A DNA stretch of 64,000 nt from contig NZ_MRDH01000006.1 in assembly GCF_002008225.1 (NCBI RefSeq), forward strand, positions 496,001 to 560,000, in the 5' to 3' direction. Shown piece after piece: positions 35,844-45,439 of the stretch. Both the position numbers and the translations under genes were made by a program. The notes under the pieces were generated by a model that saw only the letters and a program-made list of their open reading frames with translations, did not search any database and had not been told where the DNA came from. The DNA comes from Agrobacterium salinitolerans (GTDB lineage Bacteria; Pseudomonadota; Alphaproteobacteria; Rhizobiales; Rhizobiaceae). The first letter of the stretch is position 1. Each line of letters starts with the position of its first letter.

Positions 35844-36548
35844 TCAAACGGACCGCGTCAACCCGCCATCAACGCGGATATTCTGACCGGTAATATATCC
35901 CGCCCCCTCAGAGGCAAGGAATGCCACGGTTGCGGCGATTTCCTCGCTCTTGCCGTAACGCTGCATCGGCACGCTCTCTCGGCGCTCCTCCGTTGCCGGC
36001 AGGCTGTCGATCCAGCCGGGCAGCACATTGTTCATGCGCACATTGTCGGCCGCATAGGTATCGGCGAAAATCTTGGTATAGGAGGCAAGGCCGGCGCGGA
36101 ACACGGCGGATGTCGGGAACATGCTGCTCGGTTCGAAAGCCCAGGCAGTCGAGATGTTGACGATGGCGCCCGCCTTCTGTTTCACCATGATGGGGGCGAC
36201 GATCCGTGTCGGGCGGATGACGTTCATGAGGTAGACATCGAGGCCGATATGCCATTGCTCGTCGGTGATCTCGAGGATGGAGGCGCGCGGACCATGGCCG
36301 GCGCTGTTGACCAGCACATCGATGCGGCCGAATTTTTCGAGCGTCAAATCCGTTAGCCGCTGGAGATCGTCATTGGACTGGTTGGAGCCGGTGACGCCGA
36401 TGCCGCCCAGTTCCTGCGCCAGCGCCTCTCCCTTGCCGGAAGAGGACAGGATCGCGAGTTTGTAGCCATCCGCGGCCAGACGTTTCGCCACGGCAGCTCC
36501 CATGCCGCTGCCGCCTGCCGTTACAATCGCTACCTTCTCCGCCGACAT
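35844..36548 (-). CDS. Divergent SDR-family protein lacking the YxxxK motif
   Basis: It has 234 residues from ATG 36548 with GGAG 8 bases upstream. The Rossmann nucleotide-binding TAGGSGMGAAVAKRL, NSAGHGP and C-terminal YITGQNIRVDGGL place it in the classical SDR superfamily. At the catalytic YxxxK position the sequence reads S147-A-V-F-R151, aligned by the following AGLASYTKIFA and N-x-V-x-PG. Ser133 (NIST) is retained. Either the enzyme is inactive or uses other residues. Neighbours are ABM and NIPSNAP genes in the same direction. Confidence 0.85.
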   Translation of the reverse strand: MSAEKVAIVTAGGSGMGAAVAKRLAADGYKLAILSSSGKGEALAQELGGIGVTGSNQSNDDLQRLTDLTLEKFGRIDVLVNSAGHGPRASILEITDEQWHIGLDVYLMNVIRPTRIVAPIMVKQKAGAIVNISTAWAFEPSSMFPTSAVFRAGLASYTKIFADTYAADNVRMNNVLPGWIDSLPATEERRESVPMQRYGKSEEIAATVAFLASEGAGYITGQNIRVDGGLTRSV

Positions 36549-36679
36549 CGCTATTCTCCTTGTCCAATTCCAAGGGTGCCCCGCACCATATTGGCCCATC
36601 TATAACGGGTTTCAAAGGCGAGTTCGAACCAGAAAGCCTTGCAGCGGCATGCAGAAAAACTGATGCTGAAAAAGTCAGC

Positions 36680-37039
36680 CTAGCCATTTCCCCCTGCCGG
36701 ATGGACTTCCCGGCTGTCGGCTGGCGCTTCCTCCCGTTCCTCCAGGCCGTAGTCGCGGATCACCTGCGCGATACGCAGCCGGTAATCGGAAAAAACGCCG
36801 GACCGGCCAAGCGACTGCGCGGCGCGATGCGGCAGGGTGTTGCGCCACGCCCTCACCGCCTCCTCATCCCGGAAGAAGGACAGAGAGAGCATCTTGTCCG
36901 GATTGCCGATACTTTGAAACCGCTCGACGGACAGAAAACCGTCGACGGTCTCCAGTTCAGCCCGCAGGCCTGCCGCGATGTCGAGATAATGCTGCTTCTC
37001 GCCTTCAGCCGGCCAGACCTCGAAAATAACGGCAATCAT
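36680..37039 (-). CDS. Antibiotic biosynthesis monooxygenase (ABM) domain protein
   Basis: It has 119 residues with a ferredoxin-like ABM fold: MIAVIFEVWPAEGEKQHYLDIAAGL, then GFLSVERFQS and LSLSFFRDEEAVRAWR. Family members include small quinol-forming monooxygenases and haem-degrading enzymes, but many have no assigned activity. Its ATG overlaps the stop of the NIPSNAP gene by ATGA, so the two are translationally coupled. Confidence 0.85.
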   Translation of the reverse strand: MIAVIFEVWPAEGEKQHYLDIAAGLRAELETVDGFLSVERFQSIGNPDKMLSLSFFRDEEAVRAWRNTLPHRAAQSLGRSGVFSDYRLRIAQVIRDYGLEEREEAPADSREVHPAGGNG

Positions 37040-37362
37040 TGTCCGCCTCCGGCGTGCGGAGCGGAGGCGAGACGCAGGAAAAGCCGGTCCTCTCTGCGAA
37101 TGAACTGTTCGCGGCGGGCGAATTCGTAGTTTTCCCGCCCCGCGGGATCGGCGGCGAGCCGTGCCCTGTAGGCTTCGTAGGCGGCCAGATTTTCGATGTT
37201 GTAGACACCGTAGGCAATGGTGCTCGATCCCTCCTTCGGCGCGTAATAACCGATCAGATCGGCCCCGCAGCGCGGTATCGCCTCACCCCATGTGCGGGCA
37301 TATCGCTCAAAAGCATCGACCTTGAAAGGATCGATCTCGTAGCGGATGAAACAGGTCAGCAT
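37036..37362 (-). CDS. NIPSNAP family protein
   Basis: It has 108 residues from ATG 37362, preceded by GAGGAG. NIPSNAP-type dimeric alpha/beta barrel: MLTCFIRYEIDPFKVDAFERY, then GYYAPKEGSSTIAYGVYNIE and AYEAYRARLAADP. Molecular role of bacterial NIPSNAP proteins is unknown. Coupled to the ABM gene and divergently transcribed from arsR across 74 bases, implying control by that regulator. The longer frame to 37539 antisense to arsR is a shadow. Confidence 0.88.
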   Translation of the reverse strand: MLTCFIRYEIDPFKVDAFERYARTWGEAIPRCGADLIGYYAPKEGSSTIAYGVYNIENLAAYEAYRARLAADPAGRENYEFARREQFIRREDRLFLRLASAPHAGGGQ

Positions 37363-37414
37363 CGTTTGTCTCCTCGTATTTTGCCTCTCTCTTTTACGCC
37401 ATTGCTTTGCATTA

Positions 37415-37438
37415 ATGCTTCGGCTAGCATCGAAGCAT
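37415..37438. promoter_or_regulatory. Candidate ArsR operator
   Basis: Perfect dyad ATGCTTCG-N8-CGAAGCAT, with a further palindrome GCATTAATGC at 37409-37418. It covers the arsR start codon and lies in the 74-base divergent promoter region. Position and size suit an autoregulatory operator also controlling the NIPSNAP-ABM operon. Confidence 0.6.
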
Positions 37439-38120
37439 GAAAGACGGACCTCTGATCGCCAATGTCGCCGCGCTGATCGGCGACCCTGCCCGCGCCAACA
37501 TCCTGACGGCGCTGATGGACGGACGTGCGCTGACCGCAAGCGAGCTTGCCGAAGCCGCCGGCGTGACCCTGCAGACCGCCAGCGGTCATCTGTCGAAGCT
37601 CTCCGAGGCGCAACTCTTGAAAGCGGAAAAACAGGGACGTCACCGCTATTTCCGTCTTTCCGGCGAGGATGTGGCGCATGTTCTGGAAGCGTTGATGGGT
37701 CTTGCCCAGCGCACGGGCGCAGTCCGCGTCCGCACGGGACCGAAGGACAAGGCGCTGCGGGAAGCGCGCATCTGCTACGATCATCTGGCCGGGGAAAGCG
37801 GCGTGGCGCTGCTAGCCGCCATCACCGCAAAGGGGCTCGTGACGTTAGGTGATGATCCTGCCTTAACGGAGAGCGGACGCGAGTTCTTCTCAAGCTTCGG
37901 CATAGACCTTTCACCGCTCGAGAAGGCCCGTCGCCCGGTCTGCCTGCATTGCCTGGACTGGAGTGAGCGCCGCCATCATCTCGGCGGTGGGCTCGGCGCA
38001 TCGCTGCTTGAAGCCATGCAGCAACGGGACTGGCTGCGGCGCGGAAACGGAAGGGTGCTGACCTTCACGACAAAGGGCGAAAAGGCTTTCAACAGCACCT
38101 TCAGCTGCACGCCCGCCTGA
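37437..38120 (+). CDS. ArsR-family winged-helix transcriptional regulator
   Basis: It has 227 residues. The N-terminal winged helix (~8-95) has SELAEAAGVTLQTASGHLSKL as recognition helix and GRHRYFRL as wing. The ~120-residue C-terminal extension contains CLHCLDWSERRHHLGGGLGASLL with Cys-x2-Cys and paired His, a possible metal or redox sensor but not shown. It is divergent from NIPSNAP-ABM and its start codon sits in a perfect dyad. Likely local repressor. Confidence 0.88.
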   Translation: MKDGPLIANVAALIGDPARANILTALMDGRALTASELAEAAGVTLQTASGHLSKLSEAQLLKAEKQGRHRYFRLSGEDVAHVLEALMGLAQRTGAVRVRTGPKDKALREARICYDHLAGESGVALLAAITAKGLVTLGDDPALTESGREFFSSFGIDLSPLEKARRPVCLHCLDWSERRHHLGGGLGASLLEAMQQRDWLRRGNGRVLTFTTKGEKAFNSTFSCTPA

Positions 38121-38144
38121 GCACCACGAACGGATGATCCCGGC

Positions 38145-39308
38145 TTATTTCAACCAGCCGGCAATACGTCCAACGGCCTCGGCAATGTCAGACACGGAAC
38201 CCGCATAGGAAATGCGCAGCGCCCTGTGGCCTTCCTCTGGATCAAAATCCATGCCTGGAGTCGTCGCCACATCGATTTCCGCCAGCATGCGCCTGGCGAA
38301 ATCCATACTGTCGTTGGAAAAGCGGCTGGTATCGACATAGGCGTAAAATGCGCCATCCATCGGGGACGCCAGCGGCAGGCCTATCTCCGGCAGGCGCGCC
38401 ATCAGGAAATCGCGGTTGGTGCGATAGCTTTCCCGGTAGACATCCAGTTCCTCCGCCGCCGAAAAGGCTGCCGTCGCCGCAAGCTGCGACAGTTCAGGCG
38501 CGGAAATATAAAGGCTCTGGGCCAGACATTCGACGGGACGGACCAGATTTTCGGGCAGCACCATCCAGCCGATGCGCCAGCCGGTCATGCAATAATATTT
38601 GGAGAAGGAGTTGATGATCACGGCATTGTCGGTGATTTCGAGCGCGCTCGTCTCCTCGCCGACAAAAGTAAGGCCGTGATAGATCTCGTCGGAAATGAAA
38701 GCCATGTCGCGGCTTTGGCAATAGCTGGCCAGCCGCTTCAAAGCCTCGCGGCCGGTCACCGTGCCGGTCGGATTGGCCGGACTTGCCAGAAGCACGCCCT
38801 TCAGCTTGCAGCCGGCCTTTGTCTCCGCCCGCTCCAGACTTGCCGGCGTCAGCGTATAACCCGTTTCGGCCGTGACCGGCACTTCCACGACGTTGAGGCC
38901 GAGAGCTTTCAAAATATTGCGATAGGCCGGATAGCCGGGCCTTGCGATAGCGACATAATCGCCCGCATCGAAAAGGCTGAGGAAAGCGAGATTGAAGGCG
39001 GCAGATGAGCCAGTGGTCACGGCGATGCGGGCCGGATCGATGGCGACCTGGTGGCGTAACCGGTAATGGCCGGCGATCGCCTCCCGCAACTCACGCAGGC
39101 CGAGCGCATCGGTATAACCGATCCGCCCATGCTTCAGCGCAACCTCAGCCGCCGCAAGCGAGGCTTTCGGTGCAGGATGGGAGGGCTGACCGACCGCCAT
39201 GGAAATGACGGGGCGGCCCGCCTGCCTGCGCCTGTTCGCTTCCGCCAGAATGTCCATGGCGTGAAAGGGTTCGACGGCGCTCCGCTTCGAGATCGTTATC
39301 AAGGGCAT
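38145..39308 (-). CDS. Class I/II PLP-dependent aminotransferase
   Basis: It has 387 residues of fold-type I. PLP Schiff-base lysine K237 in NSFSKYYCMTGWRIGW; ASPANPTG and ISDEIYHGL are the cofactor-contacting motifs; the carboxylate-binding Arg is in RALRISYAGS. Similar to aspartate/aromatic-type aminotransferases; substrate not deducible. Monocistronic, convergent with arsR and divergent from the DsbA gene. Confidence 0.92.
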   Translation of the reverse strand: MPLITISKRSAVEPFHAMDILAEANRRRQAGRPVISMAVGQPSHPAPKASLAAAEVALKHGRIGYTDALGLRELREAIAGHYRLRHQVAIDPARIAVTTGSSAAFNLAFLSLFDAGDYVAIARPGYPAYRNILKALGLNVVEVPVTAETGYTLTPASLERAETKAGCKLKGVLLASPANPTGTVTGREALKRLASYCQSRDMAFISDEIYHGLTFVGEETSALEITDNAVIINSFSKYYCMTGWRIGWMVLPENLVRPVECLAQSLYISAPELSQLAATAAFSAAEELDVYRESYRTNRDFLMARLPEIGLPLASPMDGAFYAYVDTSRFSNDSMDFARRMLAEIDVATTPGMDFDPEEGHRALRISYAGSVSDIAEAVGRIAGWLK

Positions 39309-39475
39309 GCTCTTTCCTGAACCGTATTTCAGAGACTTGCCGCAGAATCACAATCTTCACAATCATGCGATCATAATGCGGACAAGTATTTTTGCCGTAT
39401 GGCATTTGGCTTAAAGTAAGGTAATTGCCTTCATAAGATTTCAAGAGGCTCCGGCCGCAAAGAATGAGGACCGAT

Positions 39476-40243
39476 ATGGCGCATTTTCTCCGTTCCACCC
39501 TTCTTGCCAGCGTGACGGCCCTTTCGACGGTATTCGCCTCCCTGCCCGCCCATGCGCTCGACGAGCAGCAGAAGAAGGAAATGGGCGAGTTCATCAAGCA
39601 ATATCTGATCGAGAACCCGGAAATCATGCTCGAGGTTCAGGATGCGCTTGAGCGCAAGCAATATGCGGCGCGCAACGCCAAGGCGGCGGAGGCCGTTGCC
39701 GACAACAAGAAGACCATCTTCGAATCAAAATACGATCTGGCGCTCGGCAACCCGGATGGCGATGTGACGCTGGTCGAGTTCTTCGACTATAATTGCGGTT
39801 ACTGCAAACGCGCCATGGGCGATATGGACGCGATTTTGGAGGGCGACAAGAAGGTGCGCGTCGTCCTCAAGGAATTCCCGATCCTCGGACCGGAATCGGT
39901 TGCGGCCCACCGAGTCTCCAACGCCGTGAAGCTGCTTGCTCCGGCCAAATACGCAGAATTCCAGCGCACCCTGCTTGGTGGTCGCGGACGGGCGAATGAG
40001 GACAGCGCCATGGAAGTCGCGACCTCGCTCGGCCTCAAGGAAGCAGACATCCGCAAGTCGATGGCGGAAAACCCGAATGATGCGCAGGTGCAGGAAACCT
40101 ACAAGCTGGCCAACAGCCTCGGCATCACCGGAACGCCGTCCTATATCGTCGGCGACGAGGCGGTTTTCGGTGCGGTTGGCGCCGACCCTCTGAAGGAAAA
40201 AATCGCCAATATGCGCAGCTGTGGAAAAGCCACCTGCTCCTGA
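39476..40243 (+). CDS. DsbA-family periplasmic thiol oxidoreductase
   Basis: It has 255 residues from ATG 39476 with GAGGA upstream; a second ATG lies at 39464. The signal peptide ends SLPAHA (residue 27). A helical N-terminal extension (~28-80) precedes the thioredoxin fold with active site C107-GY-C110 (FDYNCGYCKRAM). The cis-proline region is ITGTPSYIVG. The Cys pair near the C-terminus (RSCGKATCS) is additional. CGYC and the extension resemble ScsC/Com1-like proteins. Role: disulfide formation or isomerisation in the periplasm. Confidence 0.9.
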   Translation: MAHFLRSTLLASVTALSTVFASLPAHALDEQQKKEMGEFIKQYLIENPEIMLEVQDALERKQYAARNAKAAEAVADNKKTIFESKYDLALGNPDGDVTLVEFFDYNCGYCKRAMGDMDAILEGDKKVRVVLKEFPILGPESVAAHRVSNAVKLLAPAKYAEFQRTLLGGRGRANEDSAMEVATSLGLKEADIRKSMAENPNDAQVQETYKLANSLGITGTPSYIVGDEAVFGAVGADPLKEKIANMRSCGKATCS

Positions 40244-40368
40244 TTGCTAAAAAAGCCACTGCATTCCCTGTGAGATGCCTGCCCAGCGGCCGGTTTAGGG
40301 CTTGCGGGGGCTTTTCCTTGACGGCTGCGCAGTCTATAGGTGTCGCTGATTTTCTTATGGAAACGTGA

Positions 40369-40806
40369 ATGAGCAACATCATCATCGTCATCAACGGCCC
40401 CAATCTCAACATGCTGGGAAAAAGGGAACCGGGTATCTATGGTGGCAAGACGCTGAAGGACATCGAGAATGATTGCCTTCAAGCCGGTGCCGATCTCGGT
40501 TTCGCAGTGGAATTCCGCCAGTCGAACCACGAAGGCGTGCTGGTGGACTGGTTGCAGGAGGCGGGTGAGCGGGCGGCTGGCGTCGTGATCAATCCCGGCG
40601 CCTACAGCCACACATCCATCGCGTTGCATGACGCCATTCGCGCGATTTCCACGCCCGTCGTGGAAGTGCACATTTCCAACATCCACGCCCGCGAAGAGTT
40701 CCGTCACAAATCGATGGTATCACCCGCGGCTAAGGGCATGGTCTGCGGTTTCGGACCATATGGATACATCATGGCGCTTCACGCGCTGAAAAACATCACG
40801 GCATAA
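40369..40806 (+). CDS. aroQ: 3-dehydroquinate dehydratase, type II
   Basis: Third step of the shikimate pathway. It has 145 residues. Motifs: [18 protein letters not shown] with catalytic Tyr24, [33 protein letters not shown] and [13 protein letters not shown]. First of a cluster aroQ-accB-accC-aat with short gaps; linkage of aroQ to accBC is common in proteobacteria. Confidence 0.97.
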   Translation: MSNIIIVINGPNLNMLGKREPGIYGGKTLKDIENDCLQAGADLGFAVEFRQSNHEGVLVDWLQEAGERAAGVVINPGAYSHTSIALHDAIRAISTPVVEVHISNIHAREEFRHKSMVSPAAKGMVCGFGPYGYIMALHALKNITA

Positions 40807-40831
40807 AAAGAAACAAAGAATAGGGTTTGTC

Positions 40832-41323
40832 ATGTCTGAAAAGAAACAGGGTATCGACAAGGAACTGATCCGCGAACTCGCGAATATCCTCAACGATACC
40901 GACCTTTCGGAAATCGAAGTGGAGCAGGACGACCTGCGCATCCGCGTTTCCCGCGCCGCTCCCGCCGCCACGGTCTATGCCGCAGCGCCTGCTCCTTATG
41001 CGCCCGCACCGGCGGCAGCCCCCGTTGCTGCGCCGGCCGCAGCCGCGCCGGCAGCCTCTGCGTCCTCCGCAGCACCTGCCCGCAACCCGGCCAACACCGT
41101 GTCCTCGCCGATGGTCGGCACGGTCTATCTGTCGCCTGCCCCGGGCGCACGTCCCTTCATCGAAGTGGGTGCAACGGTCAAGGAAGGCCAGACCATCCTC
41201 ATCGTCGAAGCCATGAAGACCATGAACCAGATTCCGGCTCCCAAGTCCGGCAAGGTCGTGGAAATCATCGTCAACGACGCTCAGCCCGTGGAGTATGGCG
41301 AAGCCCTCGTGGTCATCGAATAA
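40832..41323 (+). CDS. accB: Biotin carboxyl carrier protein of acetyl-CoA carboxylase
   Basis: It has 163 residues. The N-terminal helical domain ([13 protein letters not shown]) is followed by a Pro/Ala-rich swinging linker (~55-90) and the biotinyl domain with the biotinylated Lys129 in VEAMKTMNQ. It acts with AccC and AccAD to make malonyl-CoA. 12 bases before accC. Confidence 0.97.
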   Translation: MSEKKQGIDKELIRELANILNDTDLSEIEVEQDDLRIRVSRAAPAATVYAAAPAPYAPAPAAAPVAAPAAAAPAASASSAAPARNPANTVSSPMVGTVYLSPAPGARPFIEVGATVKEGQTILIVEAMKTMNQIPAPKSGKVVEIIVNDAQPVEYGEALVVIE

Positions 41324-41335
41324 AGGCGGTTCAGC

Positions 41336-42682
41336 ATGGTTTCGAAGATCCTCATAGCCAACCGCGGCGAGATTGCGCTACGTGTCCTGCGCGCCGCCAA
41401 GGAGCTTGGCATTCCGACGGTGGCCGTGCATTCCACGGCCGACGCGGATGCCATGCATGTGCGCCTCGCCGACGAGAGCGTCTGCATCGGCCCGCCGCCT
41501 TCGCGTGACAGCTACCTCAACATCCACCAGATCGTTGCGGCCTGCGAAATCACCGGGGCGGACGCCGTTCATCCCGGTTACGGCTTCCTGTCGGAAAATG
41601 CAAAGTTCGCCGATATTCTCGACGCGCACGGCATTACCTTCATCGGACCGACCGCCGAACATATCCGCATCATGGGCGACAAGATCACCGCCAAGCAGAC
41701 GGCGATGGAGCTTGGTATTCCCGTTGTTCCCGGCTCCGACGGCGAAGTGAAGCCTGAAAACGCCCTTGAGATCGCTCGCGAAATAGGCTTTCCCGTCCTC
41801 ATCAAGGCGACGGCGGGCGGCGGCGGTCGCGGCATGAAGGTGGCGAAGACCGAAGCCGATCTGGAAGAGGCCGTTGCGACGGCCCGCTCCGAAGCGGCGG
41901 CAGCCTTCGGCAACGACGCGGTCTACATGGAAAAATATCTCGGCAAGCCGCGCCATATCGAAGTGCAGGTGTTCGGCGATGGCGAAGGCAATGCCGTACA
42001 CCTTGGCGAACGCGATTGCTCGTTGCAGCGCCGTCACCAGAAGGTGCTGGAAGAAGCCAATTCGCCGGCTCTGACCGTCGAACAGCGCATGAAGATCGGC
42101 GAAATTTGCGCGAGCGCCATGCGCAAGCTGAAATATCGCGGCGCCGGCACCATCGAGTTCCTGTATGAAAACGGCGAGTTCTATTTCATCGAAATGAATA
42201 CCCGTCTGCAGGTGGAGCATCCGGTAACGGAAGCGATTACCGGCATGGATCTCGTGCAGGAACAGATCAGGGTCGCTTCAGGCCAGGGCCTGTCGGTCAC
42301 GCAGGCGGATATCGAATTCCATGGCCACGCCATCGAATGCCGAATCAATGCCGAAGACCCGCGCACCTTCGTTCCCTCGCCGGGCACGCTGACCTATTTC
42401 CACACGCCGGGCGGTCTTGGTGTGCGCGTCGATTCCGGTGCATATCAGGGCTACAAGATCCCGCCCTATTACGACAGCATGATCGGCAAGCTCATCGTTC
42501 ACGGCCGCGACCGTGACGAGTGCATTCGCCGCCTACGTCGCGCGCTGGATGAGTTCGTCGTCGACGGCATCAAGACAACACTGCCGCTTTTCCAGGATCT
42601 TCTGCAGAACGAAGATATTCTGAACGGCGATTACGATATTCACTGGCTGGAAAAATATCTGGCCGGTGACGCGTCTCACTAA
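41336..42682 (+). CDS. accC: Biotin carboxylase subunit of acetyl-CoA carboxylase
   Basis: It has 448 residues. ATP-grasp enzyme: N-terminal [17 protein letters not shown], glycine-rich [50 protein letters not shown] with catalytic residues, and the C-terminal [14 protein letters not shown]. Carboxylates biotin on AccB. Six bases separate it from aat. Confidence 0.98.
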   Translation: MVSKILIANRGEIALRVLRAAKELGIPTVAVHSTADADAMHVRLADESVCIGPPPSRDSYLNIHQIVAACEITGADAVHPGYGFLSENAKFADILDAHGITFIGPTAEHIRIMGDKITAKQTAMELGIPVVPGSDGEVKPENALEIAREIGFPVLIKATAGGGGRGMKVAKTEADLEEAVATARSEAAAAFGNDAVYMEKYLGKPRHIEVQVFGDGEGNAVHLGERDCSLQRRHQKVLEEANSPALTVEQRMKIGEICASAMRKLKYRGAGTIEFLYENGEFYFIEMNTRLQVEHPVTEAITGMDLVQEQIRVASGQGLSVTQADIEFHGHAIECRINAEDPRTFVPSPGTLTYFHTPGGLGVRVDSGAYQGYKIPPYYDSMIGKLIVHGRDRDECIRRLRRALDEFVVDGIKTTLPLFQDLLQNEDILNGDYDIHWLEKYLAGDASH

Positions 42683-42688
42683 GACGAT

Positions 42689-43303
42689 ATGGCTGGGCGG
42701 CGCAGCAGAAATAACGACATAACGGTCGATATTCTGCTGCGCGCCTATTCAGCCGGCCTGTTTCCCATGGCCGATTCGGCCGATGATCCGGAACTGTTCT
42801 GGGTCGAGCCGGAAATTCGCGGCATCATTCCCCTCAATAGTTTTCACGTTTCCAAAAGCCTCGCCAAAGCGATGCGCAGGAAGCCGTTCGAGATTCGCTT
42901 TAACACCGCTTTCGAAGCGGTGATGGCTGGATGCGCGGCGGAAGCGCCGGACAGACCCAGCACCTGGATCAACGCCGTCATCCGCAGGCTCTATAGCGAG
43001 TTGCACCAGATCGGCCACGCCCATAGTGTCGAAGCGTGGGAAGGCGAGGAACTTGTCGGCGGGCTTTACGGCGTCTCGCTGGGCGCCGCCTTCTTCGGCG
43101 AGAGCATGTTTTCCCGCCGCACCAATGCATCGAAGATTTGCCTCGTGCATCTGGTGGAGCGCTTGCGACAGCAGGGTTTCACCCTGCTCGACACGCAATT
43201 TACGACAGAGCACCTCAAGACGTTCGGCGCGATTGACGTACCGAAGCAGGATTATACGAAAATGCTCGATCTTGCCGTCAACCGGCCCAGTCTGCAATTT
43301 TGA
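42689..43303 (+). CDS. aat: Leucyl/phenylalanyl-tRNA--protein transferase
   Basis: Adds Leu or Phe to N-terminal Arg/Lys, creating N-degrons. It has 204 residues. Motifs: [31 protein letters not shown], the [23 protein letters not shown] core, and [14 protein letters not shown]. ClpS and ClpA, which read those degrons, are encoded at the left end of this window. Probably co-transcribed with accBC. Confidence 0.96.
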   Translation: MAGRRSRNNDITVDILLRAYSAGLFPMADSADDPELFWVEPEIRGIIPLNSFHVSKSLAKAMRRKPFEIRFNTAFEAVMAGCAAEAPDRPSTWINAVIRRLYSELHQIGHAHSVEAWEGEELVGGLYGVSLGAAFFGESMFSRRTNASKICLVHLVERLRQQGFTLLDTQFTTEHLKTFGAIDVPKQDYTKMLDLAVNRPSLQF

Positions 43304-43318
43304 AGACTTTACGTAAGG

Positions 43319-43756
43319 TTATTTGCTTGCCGTTGAGGGAGCAGGAACGTCAGAATCCTGCTTGCAGCCCGTCAGCCACACGTCGTAGATCGGGTGTTCC
43401 ACAGCGTTGAGGCCGGGACTGTCGGCGAACATCCAGCCCGTGAAAATTCGCTTGATCTTGCGGTCGAGCGTGATTTCATCGACCTCGACAAAAGCGTCGA
43501 TCTTCTGAGCTTCCGTCTGGTCGCGGGAATAACAGACTTTCGGCGTCACCTGAAGCGCGCCGAACTGCACGGTCTCATCGATATAGACATCGAAAGACGT
43601 GATGCGGCCGGTGATCTTGTCGATGCCGGAAAACACCGCCACACGGTTTTCGAGACGGGCGGCGGAGACGGGTGATACGAGGAGAACAGCAGAGACCGCT
43701 GCAAACAGCGAGACTGTCAGCGCACGCAAAGAACGATCCCGCGTGATTTTCCTCAT
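43319..43756 (-). CDS. DUF2155 secreted protein
   Basis: It has 145 residues from ATG 43756; GGAG lies 9 bases upstream, and the longer TTG-started frame would include that site. Signal peptide ends SPVSA. Conserved features of DUF2155: GIDKITGRITSFDVYIDE, FGALQVTPKVCYSR and RIFTGWMFADSPGLNAVEHPIYDVWL. Two conserved cysteines. Function unknown; in alphaproteobacteria it usually neighbours aat or NDUFA12 genes, as here. Confidence 0.9.
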   Translation of the reverse strand: MRKITRDRSLRALTVSLFAAVSAVLLVSPVSAARLENRVAVFSGIDKITGRITSFDVYIDETVQFGALQVTPKVCYSRDQTEAQKIDAFVEVDEITLDRKIKRIFTGWMFADSPGLNAVEHPIYDVWLTGCKQDSDVPAPSTASK

Positions 43757-43888
43757 ACGATATGTCTCCAAATATTTGCCTGTGTCGAACCGCCGACCGG
43801 ATCAACGCCTAAGGGCGGAATGTGGCAAAAACCGGTGAGGGCGGAAGCAAGCGCGATGTTTTGCACAACACCGCGCATCACAAGATGC

Positions 43889-44287
43889 TTAGTTGCCGGG
43901 GGTCCAGGCGTCGTAGTCGCCGGTTACGCGCGGGCGCTCGCCGGCCACAGCCAGCGACCCCTGCGGGCGATAGGCATTGGACGAACCGGTGAGATTGGGC
44001 TGGTGCGGCTTTTGCCAGTCACGCGCAACGTAGCTTTCCTGGCTCGGCGGCACGTCGGTGCGGTAATGCATCCAGCCATGCCAGCCGGGCGGAATGGCCG
44101 AGGCCTCAGCATAACCATTGTAGATCACCCAGCGGCGCGGCATGCCCCAGGATGTGGTGCCGCCTTCGTAGTAGGTATTGCCCAACTCGTCCTGTCCTAC
44201 CTTCTTGCCGAAGCGCCAGGTGTGAAACCGCGTTCCGATCGTCTGGCCGTTCCACCAGGTGAAGATTTGCGTCAGGAGAGTCTTCAT
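43889..44287 (-). CDS. NADH:ubiquinone oxidoreductase NDUFA12-type subunit
   Basis: It has 132 residues from ATG 44287 with GAGGAAC upstream. Matches the 17.2-kDa/NDUFA12 supernumerary subunit of complex I shared by alphaproteobacteria and mitochondria: GTRFHTWRFGKKVGQDELGN, RRWVIYNGYAEASAIPPGWHGWMHY. Acts at the complex I peripheral arm. Same strand as DUF2155. Confidence 0.93.
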   Translation of the reverse strand: MKTLLTQIFTWWNGQTIGTRFHTWRFGKKVGQDELGNTYYEGGTTSWGMPRRWVIYNGYAEASAIPPGWHGWMHYRTDVPPSQESYVARDWQKPHQPNLTGSSNAYRPQGSLAVAGERPRVTGDYDAWTPGN

Positions 44288-44396
44288 TCTACGTTCCTCG
44301 GGCTTGAATGCGCCGCAGCGATTTTCCGTGCACGGCACAAGACATGCTTATGCCGCCCCTCACGGCAATTGTCCAGCATTTCGAGATATATCCGCG

Positions 44397-44870
44397 CTAT
44401 TTCAGCTTCATCCTGAAGCCCAGATGCCGCTTCTCGAAACCGAGCCGCTCGTAAAAGCGATGCGCGTCTAGCCGGGCCATGTTGGAGGTGAGCTGCGCGG
44501 CGTTCAGACCCTGACGGCGGGCTTCTTCCAGGCAAAAATTGATCATCACCGCACCGATGCCGCGACCGCGCATATCGGCCCGCGTCTGCACTGCCTCGAT
44601 CACCATGGACTTCGCCCCTCGCCCGACGAGCTTGGTGAGGATCGCCGTCTGGAAGGTGCCGACCACCTCGCCATCCAGTTCAGCGACATAAAGCGTCTCG
44701 CTCGGCGACGCCTCGATGGCCCGGAAGGCGGCGAGGTAATCGGGCTGCGCCGATTCGTCTGCCGTATCGCCGTGGCCACCGATCTCGTCGGCGGCAAATA
44801 TGGCGGCAAGCGCCGGCACATCGTTTTCGCTCGCCGTTCGAATTACAAGATTTTCCAAGGTCGCATTCAT
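44397..44870 (-). CDS. GNAT-family N-acetyltransferase
   Basis: It has 157 residues. The GNAT core is recognisable: EAVQTRADMRGRGIGAVMINFCLEEA contains the R/Q-x2-G-x-G/A acetyl-CoA loop, then RFYERLGFEKRHLGF. Substrate unknown. Its ATG overlaps the stop of the upstream GNAT gene (ATGA, 44867-44870), so the two acetyltransferases are coupled. Confidence 0.88.
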   Translation of the reverse strand: MNATLENLVIRTASENDVPALAAIFAADEIGGHGDTADESAQPDYLAAFRAIEASPSETLYVAELDGEVVGTFQTAILTKLVGRGAKSMVIEAVQTRADMRGRGIGAVMINFCLEEARRQGLNAAQLTSNMARLDAHRFYERLGFEKRHLGFRMKLK

Positions 44871-45364
44871 CGGGTCAGGCTCTTTTCCATAACGATGCCG
44901 GGCAGCCCCTCGATGCCAGCCATGCGCTCGATTCGGTCCACCTCGACAAATCCGACGCCTTCATAAAAGGCGATTGCGACAGTATTTTTAGGCTCGACTT
45001 CAAGCCGCATGATTTCCGCATCCGGAAAGCAGGTTTCGAGTTCCGCGAAGAGATCGCGGCCTACACCCTGCCGCTGAAGATCGGGCGCCACATAAAGCTG
45101 GTGCAGCAGGGCGGTCTTCGCCATCTTGGTGGACATCGAGCCATAGGCCATGCCGCCGATCCGCTTGCCGTCATCGGCCACCAGAAACTCGCCGCCCTTT
45201 TTCTCGACCCGGTCCTTCATGGCCTGCGGCGAATGCCATGCGAGGATCAACTGGTTCACCTTGTCTGCGCCGTAGATCGCGTCATAGGTGGCGTGCCATG
45301 TCGTGGCCAGCAACGTGCGTACGGGCTCGATATCTCGCAGACCTGCGGTGCGGATGAAAAACAT
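44867..45364 (-). CDS. GNAT-family N-acetyltransferase
   Basis: It has 165 residues. Acetyl-CoA loop QLYVAPDLQRQGVGRDLFAELE; the C-terminal half has VEPKNTVAIAFYEGVGFVEVD. The N-terminus IRTAGLRDIEPVRTLL is typical. First of two coupled GNAT genes. Substrate unknown. A large inverted repeat lies upstream, separating it from gatB. Confidence 0.88.
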   Translation of the reverse strand: MFFIRTAGLRDIEPVRTLLATTWHATYDAIYGADKVNQLILAWHSPQAMKDRVEKKGGEFLVADDGKRIGGMAYGSMSTKMAKTALLHQLYVAPDLQRQGVGRDLFAELETCFPDAEIMRLEVEPKNTVAIAFYEGVGFVEVDRIERMAGIEGLPGIVMEKSLTR

Positions 45365-45439
45365 GATTTGGCTCCGTCTCAGAATAGAAAAAGCCGGGCG
45401 TTGATCCCGGCAGAAGTGATGTCAGTCCTTCGTACTCGA

